A DNA stretch of 64,000 bases from NCBI GenBank assembly GCA_021397835.1, contig JAJFZO010000094.1, positions 5,308,001-5,372,000 on the forward strand, given 5' to 3'. Positions 48,352 through 60,622 of the stretch are shown here, one piece after another (the first letter of the stretch is position 1; each line of letters starts with the position of its first letter). Below the pieces are notes generated by a model. That model was not told the origin of the DNA, searched no databases, and saw only the letters and a list, made by a program, of their open reading frames with translations. The DNA comes from Moringa oleifera (lineage: Eukaryota > Streptophyta > Magnoliopsida > Brassicales > Moringaceae). Both the position numbers and the translations under genes were made by a program.

Positions 48352-50034
48352 TCACATTCTTACGAGTTCCTCTATATTAACAGGAGTACAAACTGATCTG
48401 CCATTGATGCAGGGCCCAGCGACTAATGAGGTTGCAGCATCAGTAAGATGATAAGCATCGAAGAAGAAGTGGTTGTTGGGGTTGGAACATGGCTCCAGAA
48501 ATGGAATGCACCCTGAAGTTCCATTTTCCCAAGTAGTACAGCACGCATTGCTGGTGTCCATCAAGCCTGTAAAATTTAGTGAATGATCAGGAAAAATAAA
48601 GGGGCCCCGAAGAAAAAATTGAATATGCTTCGAAGAAGAAAAATCATACTGTATTTAGAAGGATTCATGATGGCTTCATATCCTGGTCTATTAACATGAC
48701 CAAGAACAAACATGGATCCCTGGAGAGTGGATGTCAAGTTTTGAAGCATGGCAGGAAGCCTGTTGTTAAAATATGAAGCGAGCTGGTTTGCTTCCTCAAC
48801 GCATTTTCCAGTGTGATTATGACTCTTTGTTATGGATGGCATGCACCCTATGGGTCCAAGCTCGAACATGACTATTTTTCTAGCTCCTAACTTATATAGC
48901 CTCTGCAGTGCATTCGAAACAATGATCATTACCAAATGTTTAGCGTGCGATATATACATTTCTTTCTTGGCTTTCGTTTTGTGCATCTGGTGTTTACCTG
49001 TAAGCGCATGGCTGTATGAAGCGAGAGAGAGAGAGAGAGAGAGAGAAGAACCTGAAAATGCTGAGAGAGCGAATCAATGAGGAGCTGAGCAAATTGTTGA
49101 GGAGCATACTGCTTCCCTGTGCTGTCCAGATCATCGCTTCCAGTGTAATAATCGATGAAATCGTTGCTACCTATGCTGAATAAAAATATAGACTTTGATA
49201 AATACCCAGATAGGTCGCTTGGGCTTCTGAAGTGTGCTATTAGTTTTAGTTGAACAGTTGCCTCAAAAAGATTAATCTGGTCATCCAAATTCAGGCATTT
49301 GCCCTGCAAACACCCATCAATGATGAAGCAAAGAAGTTACAAATTTCTCTATCTCCACAAACAGAAGACTTCTATCGATCTCCACACACTATGAGATGAA
49401 TCATCTGCGTAACCTACTGTATTAGATACTCAAACTTCATAAGCAATTTATTAGTATACATAAGATATAATAAGGCCATAGAGAGTGTTCAGGATCTTAC
49501 GTTTTGGATTCCAGTTTTTGGTAGGATGCCACATGACCCAGATGCGTAATTAAAACCCGTAAGTATGGATAATCCCTGTATGCTCAAGAACGGTGGAGAA
49601 TATGGTAAACCAAGATATTCAGCTGCAGAAACACCAGAACTATTGAGTTTATATACATCCATTTCTTTTTCCTATTAAACTTCTCAACACAACGGGCTTA
49701 GCGAAAAGATAAGATAACCTCCTTGTGATGATTGTTCAGTTTATATATGATTCTTGTTCATACAAGAAAAGATGATTAAGGGCAGCATACCGACAATATC
49801 TGGGAATGTCCTATTATTGGTAAACCTCCCGGTAGGTCCTCTTGCAAAGTTCACACCATATGGGAGGTAATCCGTCTTGGCTATGGTTGGCAAAAAATTG
49901 TTATTGCCATTGTCAAACAATGAGTCTCCGAAGACGTACAAAGCTGGAGCGAGAGGGTTGCTATGGATCAAGGAGATATGAAGAAGGAAAATGAATAAGA
50001 AGACGAGCGACGTTGATGAGCTCAATATCTTCAT
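48352..50034 (-). CDS. GDSL esterase/lipase 2
   Basis: Five exons (50034-49791, 49622-49501, 49303-49052, 48902-48650, 48566-48352) give 361 aa with all phases consistent. A signal peptide (MKILSSSTSLVFLFIFLLHI) precedes PALYVFGDSLFDNGNNN (block I, Ser38). Block II is GFNYASGSCGIL, block III is SIGSNDF, and block V is FFFDAYHLTD (Asp327, His330), so the catalytic set is complete. Predicted secreted acyl hydrolase of the plant GDSL family; substrate unknown. It is not a close copy of GDSL gene 1, although both share the standard five-exon layout. A TATA element lies about 60 bases upstream. Confidence 0.95.
49021..49046. repeat. (GA)n microsatellite beside a splice donor
   Basis: GA run in the third intron of GDSL gene 2. 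On the coding strand it is a CT run starting a few bases after the donor GTTCTTC of the exon ending at 49052. Confidence 0.95.
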
Positions 50035-50092
50035 GTTTACGTGGAAAAGAAAGAAGGAAGAAATGTTTGGTGAGAGGGAAAATGAGAGGTGC

Positions 50093-50105
50093 CTTATATA
50101 TATAG
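50093..50105 (-). promoter_or_regulatory. TATA box of GDSL gene 2
   Basis: TTATATATATAGG on the plus strand reads CCTATATATATAA on the coding strand, about 60 bases before the ATG at 50034. The leader would therefore be short. Confidence 0.6.
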
Positions 50106-51738
50106 GTTTCTTTTGAGATGCAAATCCTTCAAAGAAGGGCTACTCACATAGATCGAAGATATCAATGGTGCTGTATATCATAGGGTGAGGAATTAAATGG
50201 GGATATTAGAAATGAAGCATAACATGGAAATTGGTATCTTTGAGGCCTTGTGATAAAAAAATAGAAGAACAAAATCTGATGATGGCTAATAAACACCTCC
50301 ACGAAAAGGTCTAACCATCTAGCAATTGACCACTTGGAATGGCGCCTAGCTCAATAATGAAAGGGTGATCAAGCTTGAACCAGCTTGTTTGATCTTGCAC
50401 CTTGATGAGCTTCAATAAGAAACTTATCTCAAGTTCAACTCGATCGCCCTTAATTTCATGTCCCAACCACTAGCTGGGTTGAGAAATCAATAATGCTTGA
50501 ATCTGATTAAAGGATGCACGATAGAGTTGATAATGACTTGACAAACTATTTCAGGCAAAGATTCTATATTTAAGTACTTGGATCCTACATTTATGGAATT
50601 CTTACAAGACATGCAGGTCACCAAGACATTGATGAAAGTTTACAGCTTTTGCATGATCACAACATATTTATATTCGTTTGGTGCCACCAATTATTGATGG
50701 GCTTCACATTATGGTCTTTGATTAATGTCCACTTTGACTCAAGTTGCCTAATAATACTTAATTAAGGTTCCATTTCTGCCAAGGTAGACGTCTACTCCAT
50801 TTTCAGAGACAAAACTTAATTTTCTAGGGCATCCTTTTCACCATATGTGGAAGCACCGTGACAGGATTTCTTGCAAATTTCTTATCTGTTCTCTCACACC
50901 AATATGACATATACAAAGCTTAAATCCTAAGCCTCCTTAGCAATAGCGTGTAAGTTTAGGCACAAAGCCATGAAAAGGATGACATATCTGTTGATCTTCC
51001 TATGTACTTTAAAATTCATAAATTATGTCCCAACATAGAATATATGCAAAATAAGCAGATTCAGGTCCGTTGTATATATAATGAAAACTTGACGTAGCAT
51101 AGATGTTTTCCATATATATATTTGTATTATGCCGTGCAGTGTCATGCGCGTCTCCTGCCAAGAAACTATATATAAAAGAACAAAGCATGTATCCTTCCTA
51201 TTGAAGATTTTATATTATGCTAATTCATCAAATAAAGTGGACCTAACTAGATCAACTGTATATATGGACTTGGGTTCTACTGATAATTGAATGCCAAGGC
51301 CAACACAGAGACAACGTGTTATATTCAGATATAGTAGTTAACTCCTTGTATCAAACTTATGCTAATTTGGAGACATGGCATGATTGACGTTTTTTATTCT
51401 GTTTGGCTGAAGGGAAAGCTGGTGGTGAGTCCATCACTACCATGTCACCGTCACAAAATTCAGACATATGGCATAGGAAAGTAATTGCTTTATCCGATAA
51501 CATCAATTAACATCCTGTCCTAGTTTCAGGGCATACACACTATTTCCGGATATGATTGAGCAAATTTTCTTCTTCCATTAGTGAACACCTCCATTGTAAA
51601 ACACCAAAAGTTTTTTGGACTGAAGAGGATAGGTATTTGGGGATCTAACTAGTTAGGCTCCTGTGATCCTTCACATGTTGAATGGACAGACGTGACTGTT
51701 GTCGTTTGGGCAAATGGTGTTACAAACTTCTCCTTTAG
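50106..51738. other. GDSL gene 2 upstream and WAT1 copy 1 3' flank
   Basis: The left part is the GDSL 2 promoter region. The stretch 51370-51600 resembles 63745-64000 at the right edge of the window (shared blocks include GGAGACATGGCAT, CCATGTCAC and GTCACAAA-TTCAGAC). 51600-51738 still shows the decayed former C-terminal coding tail of WAT1 copy 1. No independent gene seen. Confidence 0.55.
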
Positions 51739-53312
51739 CTATACTGGAGCCTGGTTCATGAGAAATTCCTCTGCGTCGTGGCTTTTACCCCATAGGAGAA
51801 TGAACAGACCAATTATGACGATGATTGATCCCAGCACACTGCCCATCATCATCAAAATGATGTTAAGAACTGCATAATTATTTAGCATTCGGTGAGAGTA
51901 CTTACCAAAAGATATATAAGAACGAGGAGAAGGATTAACATTTTACCTTCCCAAGTAAATCTGGCCATGTAGAAAGGATAAGTCGAATATGGCTGGAAAT
52001 TTCTGTACCAAGGGAGTGAGTGCAGAGGTGAAGACAGGACCCTTTTGCTTCACACACCAAGACATTCCCACATAGGCGAAGCCTGATCCCACCATCCCCT
52101 ATTTAGCCCATATGAAAAAAGAAGCTATTAGGTTGCGCAAGAATTCAACCAAATTTGATGCTAAATGACATCCACAATAGCTACTTTAGAAAGTACTCAC
52201 GGCAAATATGACACTTATTATCTCCAACTTCCGCTTCAAAACCCACATGGAAAGCTTCCTCTCCGGGATTAAACTTAAGATGGCAGACTGGATAGTAGCA
52301 AAAAAGGACAAAATAGCTGTGGTAGAATACTCACAAGGATATCTTTTGGGAATCCTTGCTTGCATGAGGAACCAGAAGGACCAGAAGGCGCAGCCTGTGA
52401 TCAAAAATACGGAACCAACTGCCCACCTCTCCGGCTTCTTAGTGTTGGCAGTTGCTTCGTTGATTCTTGCTCGCTGATGAAAACTGTTTAATGGCATTCC
52501 TTTGTAAAGAATCAAAACCAAAGCTCCACCAATGCAAACCAGGACGCCTAGCAGTTTAGCTCTCCCAGCCCTGGTTTTCATGCTCAGTTTCTCTAGTCTG
52601 CAAGGTGCGTCTGAGAGCTTTTAATGATAGGTCCAGACAAAAAAGCATATGTAACACAAAGTTATGCACTAATTAGGTTTCTGTTCATGCTTACTTGAAT
52701 GGTAATGCAGCTATGAATGTGATCGTAGGCACCAAGTTAATGAATGCACACGAGAAAGTAGCTGATGTGTATTCAAGTCCAAGGAGGAAGAAGTACTGAA
52801 GGAGACTTGCGCTGATCGAGAAATCAAAGAGTTTCTTAGTACATGATATAAGGAATAATTCAATGGAAAAGCTCTGGGATATTATAACTAACCCAACTAA
52901 AGCACTAAAGAAAAGTTCACACAAGATGAGAGCTGTAAGCTTGGTTCTAGTTAGCCTGCAAGACAAGACACCGTGTATGAAATCTAGATGACATGACATG
53001 AACTGAAATTCAGGCACAATCAAGTGAGACACTTAGTACTTATCTGTCAGCAATAATAAGAGCTGTAAGTTAACTAAGTTAATACTAATCAAAATGGAAT
53101 TGTTAAACAACCAGTAATATTGGGTACCTTTCACAAAAGTAGGCAATTGGTGTCAAGAATACAGTGGCAATTGCCAGCCGGTATGTAGCCACGACCATAT
53201 GGTTAACTCCATTATTAAGGATTTTCTTGAAGAGAACATTCACGATGGCAATTGCAAAATACACGCCCATCATCACCGCCACAGGTTTCCAACATTGTCC
53301 ACTGCTCTTCAT
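51739..53312 (-). CDS. WAT1-related/UMAMIT (EamA) transporter, copy 1, shortened at both ends
   Basis: Six exons: 53312-53128, 52955-52893, 52811-52695, 52597-52201, 52098-51947 and 51838-51739; 337 aa. The fold is the ten-helix nodulin-21/EamA type: KPVAVMMGVYFAIAIVNVLF, NHMVVATYRLAIATVFLTPI, GLEYTSATFSCAFINLVPTI, LGVLVCIGGALVLILYKGMP, FLITGCAFWSFWFLMQARI, GSGFAYVGMSWCVKQKGPVF and VLGSIIVIIGLFILLWGK. Members export amino acids or auxin across plasma or vacuolar membrane; the substrate is unknown here. Compared with copy 2, the first ATG has become TTG, so translation should begin eight codons later. The cytosolic tail stops early (…QAPV, TAG). The membrane core is intact. Confidence 0.9.
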
Positions 53313-53553
53313 GCTTATTGTATTATATGCCAATCCTCCAACTATGGCGTATCTTCCTTAACTCTGCTGATGAACCCTCAAGTCCTGAAGCACACAGTGC
53401 TTGCACAAACAAAAAGATGAGTGCTTCTAAATATATACTGAGAACACATGACCGTGCAATCAAATTAATCGTATCAGTGCTTCTACATTTAGACACTTTA
53501 ATTTGATGCAGGACCCTTTTCCCTTAACAGTTGGAGATCATAGAAGCTCTAGC
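53313..53553 (-). promoter_or_regulatory. Promoter of WAT1 copy 1
   Basis: On the minus strand this region is collinear with the promoter of copy 2 (60440-60622): shared blocks include TTTGATTGCA-CACGGT, CAGTATATAT and AGAAGCACTCATCTTT. The TATA area reads TATATATTTAG, weaker than TATATATAAAAG in copy 2. Confidence 0.6.
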
Positions 53554-54010
53554 TGTTGAAATACCTAGTCAGTTGGAGATCATAGAATATAGCTGTTAAA
53601 ATACCTTGTATGAGCTGTTGAAATTCTTGTTACCTTGTTTAGAGGATTAGACTTAACAAATAGGAGATTGTGAAGCTGTAATCTGAGGGAGAATCAGATT
53701 TGTAGAGCTGTTATACATGATATACGCAGCTCCTCATTCTAAGAGCTAAACACTCTCCATATACATGTACATAAATGGATGAAAAACATGAATGTATTAT
53801 ATGCATCATCTGCTCAAGTTGGTATAAGAGCTGACACTGATTTCTGCACATTTTTCCTTGAAATCCAAATCTCAGAATCATTCTTACTGAACGTGAATAC
53901 AAAATGAGTGTCAAAAAATAGTGCATCATCCGCTCCTGTCAGTGTTCAGTCAGAGAGTAGCTTACAATTGCATCTTCTCACTGGCTCAGTTTCTGGTAAA
54001 TTAATTAGCA
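53554..54010 (+). mobile_element. Copia-type LTR with primer-binding site and gag start, truncated
   Basis: A 263-bp LTR-like segment begins TGTTGAAATACC and ends ATCTGCTCA at 53816. TTGGTATAAGAGC follows at once (53819-53831), close to the initiator-methionine tRNA primer site TGGTATCAGAGC used by copia elements. About 70 bases later an ATG opens a gag-like frame (MSVK..., then, after a one-base shift, SSAPVSVQSESS). Nothing further downstream is recognisable. A 37-bp imperfect tandem repeat straddles the left end. Confidence 0.65.
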
Positions 54011-55200
54011 TCTTTTTGTAATTCTTGAACTGTGAAATTAACTATCTATGTTACTGTACAGAATAATCACCTCATGTTTGGTTCGTTAATTTATGAGAAC
54101 TGGCAGAAGTCAAATACGGACAAAAGGAATGTTCTTGTGATGGAGCCTCAGACTCTAAAGTGACTCAACTGGAGAGCTAGTAACTGCCATATGCTTTATC
54201 CAATATAACGCTGCAACTGTAACCATCAGTGAGATCATTCTTTCAAGAAGACCTAGGATTTTGCGTAGTTTACCTTTTATGCTGTTTGGTGCTGAGAGAA
54301 AACAATATATTTTAAATTCTTTCTATGTTTAATTTGCTGCATACATATTTTTAGTTGAATAAGATTTAATTAATTTTTTTATCATTTAAATAAGTTTGTA
54401 AAATAATAAAAAAATCGTTTTTTACTTTGAATTTTTTTTTAAAATTCAAAGTTTTGAGATATGTAATTAATCAGAATTTTAGGTTTGTGATTTATTTTTA
54501 CTTTTTTAATAAATTAAATCTTGCAAGCAATTTTAAAATTTTTTTGTCTTCTTGTTTATTGTTTTTACTTTAAAAGTTTAACGAAGTGATATTAAAACCT
54601 TTTTTTTCTTAAAAGGGACTTATGAAAGGTGAGAATAAAATCCTCCAAGCTTTCAACCAAACAAACCAAATACTTTTTCTCATTTTGATGTCCAACATGA
54701 CAAGAAATGATTTCTTGTCTACACCTTTGATTTACCGAAGAGAAAATTATCAAGCATAGGCAATAAAAATAGAGTTTTCTTGTAAATATATGACCGAAGG
54801 GATTTGGTAGATGTAGTTCTTGAAAAAACAACAATAAAGCATGCAGCTTAGGAACAACAAAGTGAAAAAAAAATCCAAAACTTATTCACTTTGTAGTTTT
54901 AAATATAATATTTACGAAAATCATAATTTGTGAAACAGAAAAATAAGTATCAGATCTTTTAATAGAAAAATATCAAGAAAATATCAGGACAAAAAATTGT
55001 AGGGAATTTGAAATGTAGAAGATGAAAAAAAAAAAAACAGAAACACTTAAGCATTACGTAAACAAATTATTGATGTTGGGGGAAGACTTTTTTGATAAAA
55101 GGGTAGTTAAAAAAACTTTAATTTTTCACCACTAACCACCCCTCGACGAAGCTACATGATTGAACTTTCTTATTATAGTATCATGCCATTGCCTATTAAA
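54011..55200. other. AT-rich intergenic DNA
   Basis: Long T and A runs, no coding signal. Possibly the remainder of the copia element decayed beyond recognition. I see nothing else in it. Confidence 0.5.
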
Positions 55201-55489
55201 GTGCACAAACTCGGACTTATGCTTGCTCTGTACCCAAATTGGCTCGGAGCCCTTTGTTATTGATTTTCAAGGAGAAATACTATATATTTAAGGAAAGGGA
55301 CACACTTTTGATTAGGATAATGGCTTTGATTCCAAAGGCTAGTTGGAAACGTGTTTTCCTTGTCGTATTCTTCCTCGTAGTTTGATGCATCCATAAGAAC
55401 CTAGGCAAGTCATTTACCAACCTCCCTAATTTGACTTCCTTAATCTGGCTTTTAGTACTAGGAGTATGGTTTTGTTTGTAGCTTTTATA

Positions 55490-56600
55490 TGATCAAGTTC
55501 AAGCTGTTAACACTTTTGTGTATGCTGATCTCCTTCATACTGTTTCCCCTTGTCAGTCACTATGACTTGAGGTATATTGAGCTTACAAAGGACGCTACTC
55601 TAAAAGAAGTCCCATAGTTTTTGTTAGGTGATCTGAGCAATCCCTTTTGCCTTTATCCTTTTGGTGAAGTAATCTGTTGCTACAATGGTAAACTTCCTTT
55701 GTCCATATGCTACAAGGAAGTGTCCAACAAAATAGATGCCTCATTGGGTGAAAGGGTATGGACTAATCAGGTTTGTCAAAGTTATTGCAAAGATCTGAGA
55801 AACGATACATGTAAAGCTGACATTTCTCACATTTTCTAACAAAATGATCATGTGCACCGACCTTGAATATGGGCTAGTAGTGTCCTTGTCCAGTAGTTTA
55901 TGAGACAACATTAACCTTTCTGTATGATTTTCACACATGTCTTCATCAACTTCCCTTAATACGTAATTTGTTCCTTTGGGGATAAATATTTCAACAAAGA
56001 TCTAGCGAATGATCTTCGATGAAGTTGCTCACTTATAATACAATAGGAAACTACTTTTATCCTTAGCTTATAGGCTTGGTTTGATCTCCAATAACTATGC
56101 TTGACTTAATAAGGTCTATCCAACATGGCCTTGTAAGGATTAGAATACTTCAACTTCATTGATGGTCGACTACTGTAAAACCTCTTTGATGACATTTTGA
56201 AGGAGTGATTTCCTTAGGTTGCCCCCAAGTTTGGGCAAGCATCTGTCATTATGTTCTCTATTCAAGGAACATGCATGTTGAATTAGCGATTCATTGAACG
56301 CTTGTAACAATTCTTTCACTTTAGCAGCCAAATATTCCTTATTCTTTCATCTTTAGCTTCATACTCCTCTTCCATTTGTCTTATCACCAAAAGACAATCA
56401 CAGGGTATACGTATATGCTTTTCATCCAATTTTTTGGGCTAGCTGAACCTTGCCATAATCACCTCATCTTCTACCTCATTGTTGGAGGGTTCAAAGGCAA
56501 TCTATATAGCGAGTTGAAATTTTAACCTCCTTTCTTGTCCTTAAATAGTTACTTTGACACCTTTTTCATCCTTCTCTAATAAGGCTTTGTCAACTTACAA
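55490..56600 (-). mobile_element. Decayed Ty3/gypsy element: RNase H and integrase relics
   Basis: Read on the minus strand, broken frames give an RNase H-like stretch (NNEVEDEV, KHIRIPCDCLLVIRQMEEEY, YEAKDERI) at about 56130-56510. An integrase zinc-binding stretch follows (NYVLREVDEDMCENH, then HDHFVRKCEKCQLYM) at about 55820-55970. Last comes an integrase core stretch (QRKFTIVATDYFTK-like, then IPQVIVTDKGKQ-like, with errors) at about 55540-55720. Stops and shifts are frequent. No LTRs were found. Confidence 0.7.
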
Positions 56601-56699
56601 AGCTTTATCGAAATGCTTGATGGTTGATTTTCGAGTACCTGTATCCTCATGGTTACTTTCAGTGCTGAAACCATAACATTCAAAGACAAAGTCTGCAAT

Positions 56700-59600
56700 T
56701 CTTAAAATAATTTTTTATGATGAAGGTTGTAAAGGTTTCGATCTGCTAATTTTTTGATCTTTAAAGCATTTTTTATAATAGAGATATAAATATCTCACTC
56801 TTTTTCAATTTTTGATCTTTAAAAATATTTTTTTATGATAGAGAATATAAAAACTTTAATATTGTTCAATCTTTATTTTTTAGAATATTTTTTATAATTT
56901 ATGCAAATATAATGATATGTTAATATTAAACTAAAATGTATAAAAATATTATATTAAATGTAAAGCATGTAAACAATTTTAATATCTCATAACCCTAATA
57001 CAAGTAAAAGATTAATATTTAATATCTAAATATGGACTTGAATCCAAATTTCATAATTTCATTAGTTAGGAATAAAAATGCATTCAGGGCCGTACAAACC
57101 AAATTATTTTTATTTATTTTTTAAAAATATTTTAAAAAATATTTAGATTTTTTTCTTAAGACTTTCTCATTGTTTTAGAAAATAATAATTTTTATATTAA
57201 AAATTATATATAAAAACCTCTCTCTAGAAATTTTTTATACTCTCAAAAACTCTAAAAAAATTTTTTTTAAAAATAATATTTACATTAAAAATATAAAAAT
57301 CTCTAACTTGATATTCATATTCTTAAAAAAAAAATCAAAACATATTGTTTTTAAAATAATTTTTATATTAAAAAATATAAAAATCTTTTTTTTTGAAGTG
57401 TTTCATACTCTAAGAAAAAATTAAAATATATTTTTTAAAATAATTTTTATATTAACAAGTATAAAAATCTCTTTCTTGATATTTTTTTAGACTATCAAAA
57501 AACTTAAAATATATTTTTATTTTTCAAAAATAATTTTACATTAAAAGGTATGAAAAAAATATATTTTTTATACTTTTAAAATATTTAAAATGTATAAATT
57601 TTTATTTTTAAAATTAATTTTTAATTAAAAATACAAAAATATCTCTTTTAAAATTTTGGATTAATTACATAAAAAAATATTGGTATTTTACTTATAATAT
57701 CAAATCGAGCCTTGTAAAAAAACTACACTTATTTATCACTTTATCAATACGAGACCTTTTTTTTAAATATTTGTTAATTTTGCGTATACACAAAATCTAT
57801 ACGCGACTTTTATTTATGCAATTATTCTAACATTATTTTAAACACTATCAAAATAAATAAAATATTTTTTATTTTATTTAAATTTTTATATTTTAACATG
57901 TTTATACGAAAAAATATATTTTTTATTTTAATAGTATTTTAAAAGAGTATTTAAATAATTACACAAGTAAAAAATAAACATGAATATCACATTTATATGC
58001 AAAATCATTAATATCGATAAAAATTTTAGATAGAAATTTCATCAAAAATTTAACAAAAAATTAATCTTTTAATAAATATAATTTTTTTGTAGGTCTTAAT
58101 TTAAAATTATGAATAAAATGTATATCTCATTTACATAATTAACTTTGAAATTTTTTTCATACATTTCAAAATTTTAAAATATATATATATTTTTAAAATA
58201 ATTTTTATATTAAAAATATGAAATTTTATTTTTTTAAATTTTTCCATACCCTCAAATTTTTAGAAGTTATTTTTTATTTTTAAATTTTTTACAAAATACA
58301 TTGAAATAATTTTATTATTTTTAATATAATTAAAATCAAGTAAATTAAGAATTCAAAAATCTCAATTTACTTAAAATATTTAATTAATATTTTGAAAAAA
58401 TTTAAGTATCAAATTTGTTATTATTTTTTAAAAACCCCAAAATTATTCTTATTTTTCTTTTTATATTCTTTTCCTTCCTTACACAAAAACCCTCAAACTT
58501 CTTTTATAATGGTTATAAAAGCTTCTCTCTCTCTCCCTCTCTTTTTTTTAGGTGTTGTTGCATGTGACCATATCTTAAGAGTAATTTTTTTTTTTTTTTT
58601 GCCCTGTCTTATCTTTTCATCTTTGGATTAATTTTATATGGTCTCAGGTCTTTTAAAGAATACTTTACTTTTTTTATATTAATAATCATATTCCACTATA
58701 TTATATGTAAATTTATGTTTTTTAAAATATAGTTTAAAATATAGGTACAGAAAGGATGGATCAAAAAATAAAATACATTAAATTTGAATCTTTATATTTA
58801 AAACATTAACCTTGAAATAATTCTACTTAATTCTGAAAACATACAAAATAAAAAGTGTTCGGAGTCGATCTACATCAACTCTAGTTTGAACTTTGAAGCC
58901 AACACGATCCAGTTGTGATTGAAACTTCAACTGTTATTTGTCCCAATCAGTATCACTTATAATTTTTGAATATCAATTATTATTTTACAATAACAAAGAA
59001 ACATTATGATTATAATATATAATGATTTGAATTAAATTGGTAATTATAGGAGAATAACGTCTAATATTATCTCAACTTCTTGTGAACTTTATGTTAACAC
59101 ATTTTGAAACTTTTGTTCCAAAAATTATATGATTTCATCATATATAATTTTAATCAATTTTGTTTTATTTAAATTTTTTTAAAAAAAATTTACTTTCTTT
59201 TATTATTAATCAAATTAATGCAAAAAAATTGGTTTAATTTAATCAATCTTTTTTAAATATTTGATCGATTTTTAACTTTTTAATTAATTTAATTTTTTCA
59301 AATTTTATATCCACTGAACCGATGAAATACTCACTTACATAAGTAATAGTAAATAACATATTTTATGTTAACTAATCGCATATGAAAATGTGAGTTGATT
59401 TTTAAAAAAAAATTGAAGTAATTTGAATTTAATTGTTCATTTTTTTTCGAGTTAAGTTTAAATTTAGTTTGATTTCAGACTCATCAAATTGATTAAATAA
59501 TATTATTTCTAATATAAAAATTAATTAATGTGTAAAATATACAAAATAAATGAAGGAAAAATAAGTGTTTTAATCTATTTTAATTATTATGAAGAAAATC
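56700..59600. other. Extremely AT-rich stretch
   Basis: Dominated by TTTTTAAAAT-type words with recurring AAATATTTTT and TATAAAAATCTC blocks (57180-57500), suggesting diverged short repeats. No coding signal, apart from a non-significant 79-codon frame at 58392-58631. May act as a matrix-attachment-like region; that is only a guess. Confidence 0.5.
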
Positions 59601-60516
59601 TGTATTGATCATTCAATAATTTCAATTCATTCAAATTGAGTTCCAAACTCAGTAGTTGAGATTTTAAATCCAATTGATCTTGAAAGAATAAAAAATGGAT
59701 CCAATGTTATGTTTTTGACCATGCAAGAAATTAATGACATATTCAAAAGAAGACAGCCCAATTTTAACACATACAATCTCTGTAGCAATTTGTCAAGCAA
59801 GAAAAACGTGGGTAATTGCATCATGAAGTGATGCAAAAAAAAGTGAAACCCACCGAATATTTAATCTAATAATGTCCATCCACGTACCAGTCCTTAGTTG
59901 ACGTCCATGAATTTCGGCGAATATTACTATTCCATCTTCTTCTTCTTCTTGTCGGGTTTCAGTGCTGCTATTGCTTCATTATTTCTACATGTATGGTAGA
60001 CTTTGCACTTATTCCATGCATAAAGTTAAGAACAAGCACCAGTGCACATATATGGGGCGACATCATGTTGCTTTTAGGATTTATCTCTTCCGCTAATGGC
60101 ATTGAAGATGAACTGGTCAATCTCTTGCTTTTACAAGTATTAAATGCTATTGTCTCGTCTGTCCTCACTTTCTAAGATGCTTAACTATTGTCCAATATTA
60201 CAGATTCTATTAGCATATATGGGTGAAATCCTTATCAACAAATCTGATCCTCAGTTACAGTTCCACTATATTCTATAATTAAGTCTAATCTTCTAATTAA
60301 ATAAGAATTTCCGAGGTAATTCAGCAGCCTTGATCTCCAAGTAATGACAAACTAATTCAACAGCCATTAATTGTCATGTGATCTCCAACTGGAAAACTAA
60401 TTCAGACAGTATTGATTCTCATGTTGTCTTCAACTTATTCAACTGCAATCAAGTCCCTGAATGTAGGAGCGCACTGATATCATTTGATTGCATGCACGGT
60501 TATGCCTTCTGATCAG
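59600..60516. other. Upstream region of WAT1 copy 2 with LTR relic
   Basis: 60200-60440 on the minus strand is similar to the copia LTR at 53554-53816 (shared GATTAGACTTAA, GAATCAGATTTGT-like and CAGTTGGAGATCA blocks) and lies in the same position relative to the gene. A 60-codon frame at 59993-60175 has no recognisable domain. Confidence 0.5.
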
Positions 60517-60526
60517 TATATATAAA
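60517..60526 (+). promoter_or_regulatory. TATA box of WAT1 copy 2
   Basis: TATATATAAA lies 97-106 bases before the ATG at 60623, within a block conserved with copy 1. Confidence 0.65.
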
Positions 60527-60622
60527 AGTAGAAGCACTCATCTTTGTTAGCATTATGTGCTTCAAGAGATTTGAAGGTTTATATATCAGCAGAGTTATCG
60601 AACAGACACCATAGTTGCAGGC

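Noticed and set aside
58392..58631. 79-codon plus-strand frame rich in Phe and Leu
   Set aside because: Explained by T-runs in AT-rich DNA.
59993..60175. 60-codon plus-strand frame with hydrophobic residues upstream of WAT1 copy 2
   Set aside because: No family resemblance and no fitting neighbours; it may be a repeat fragment.
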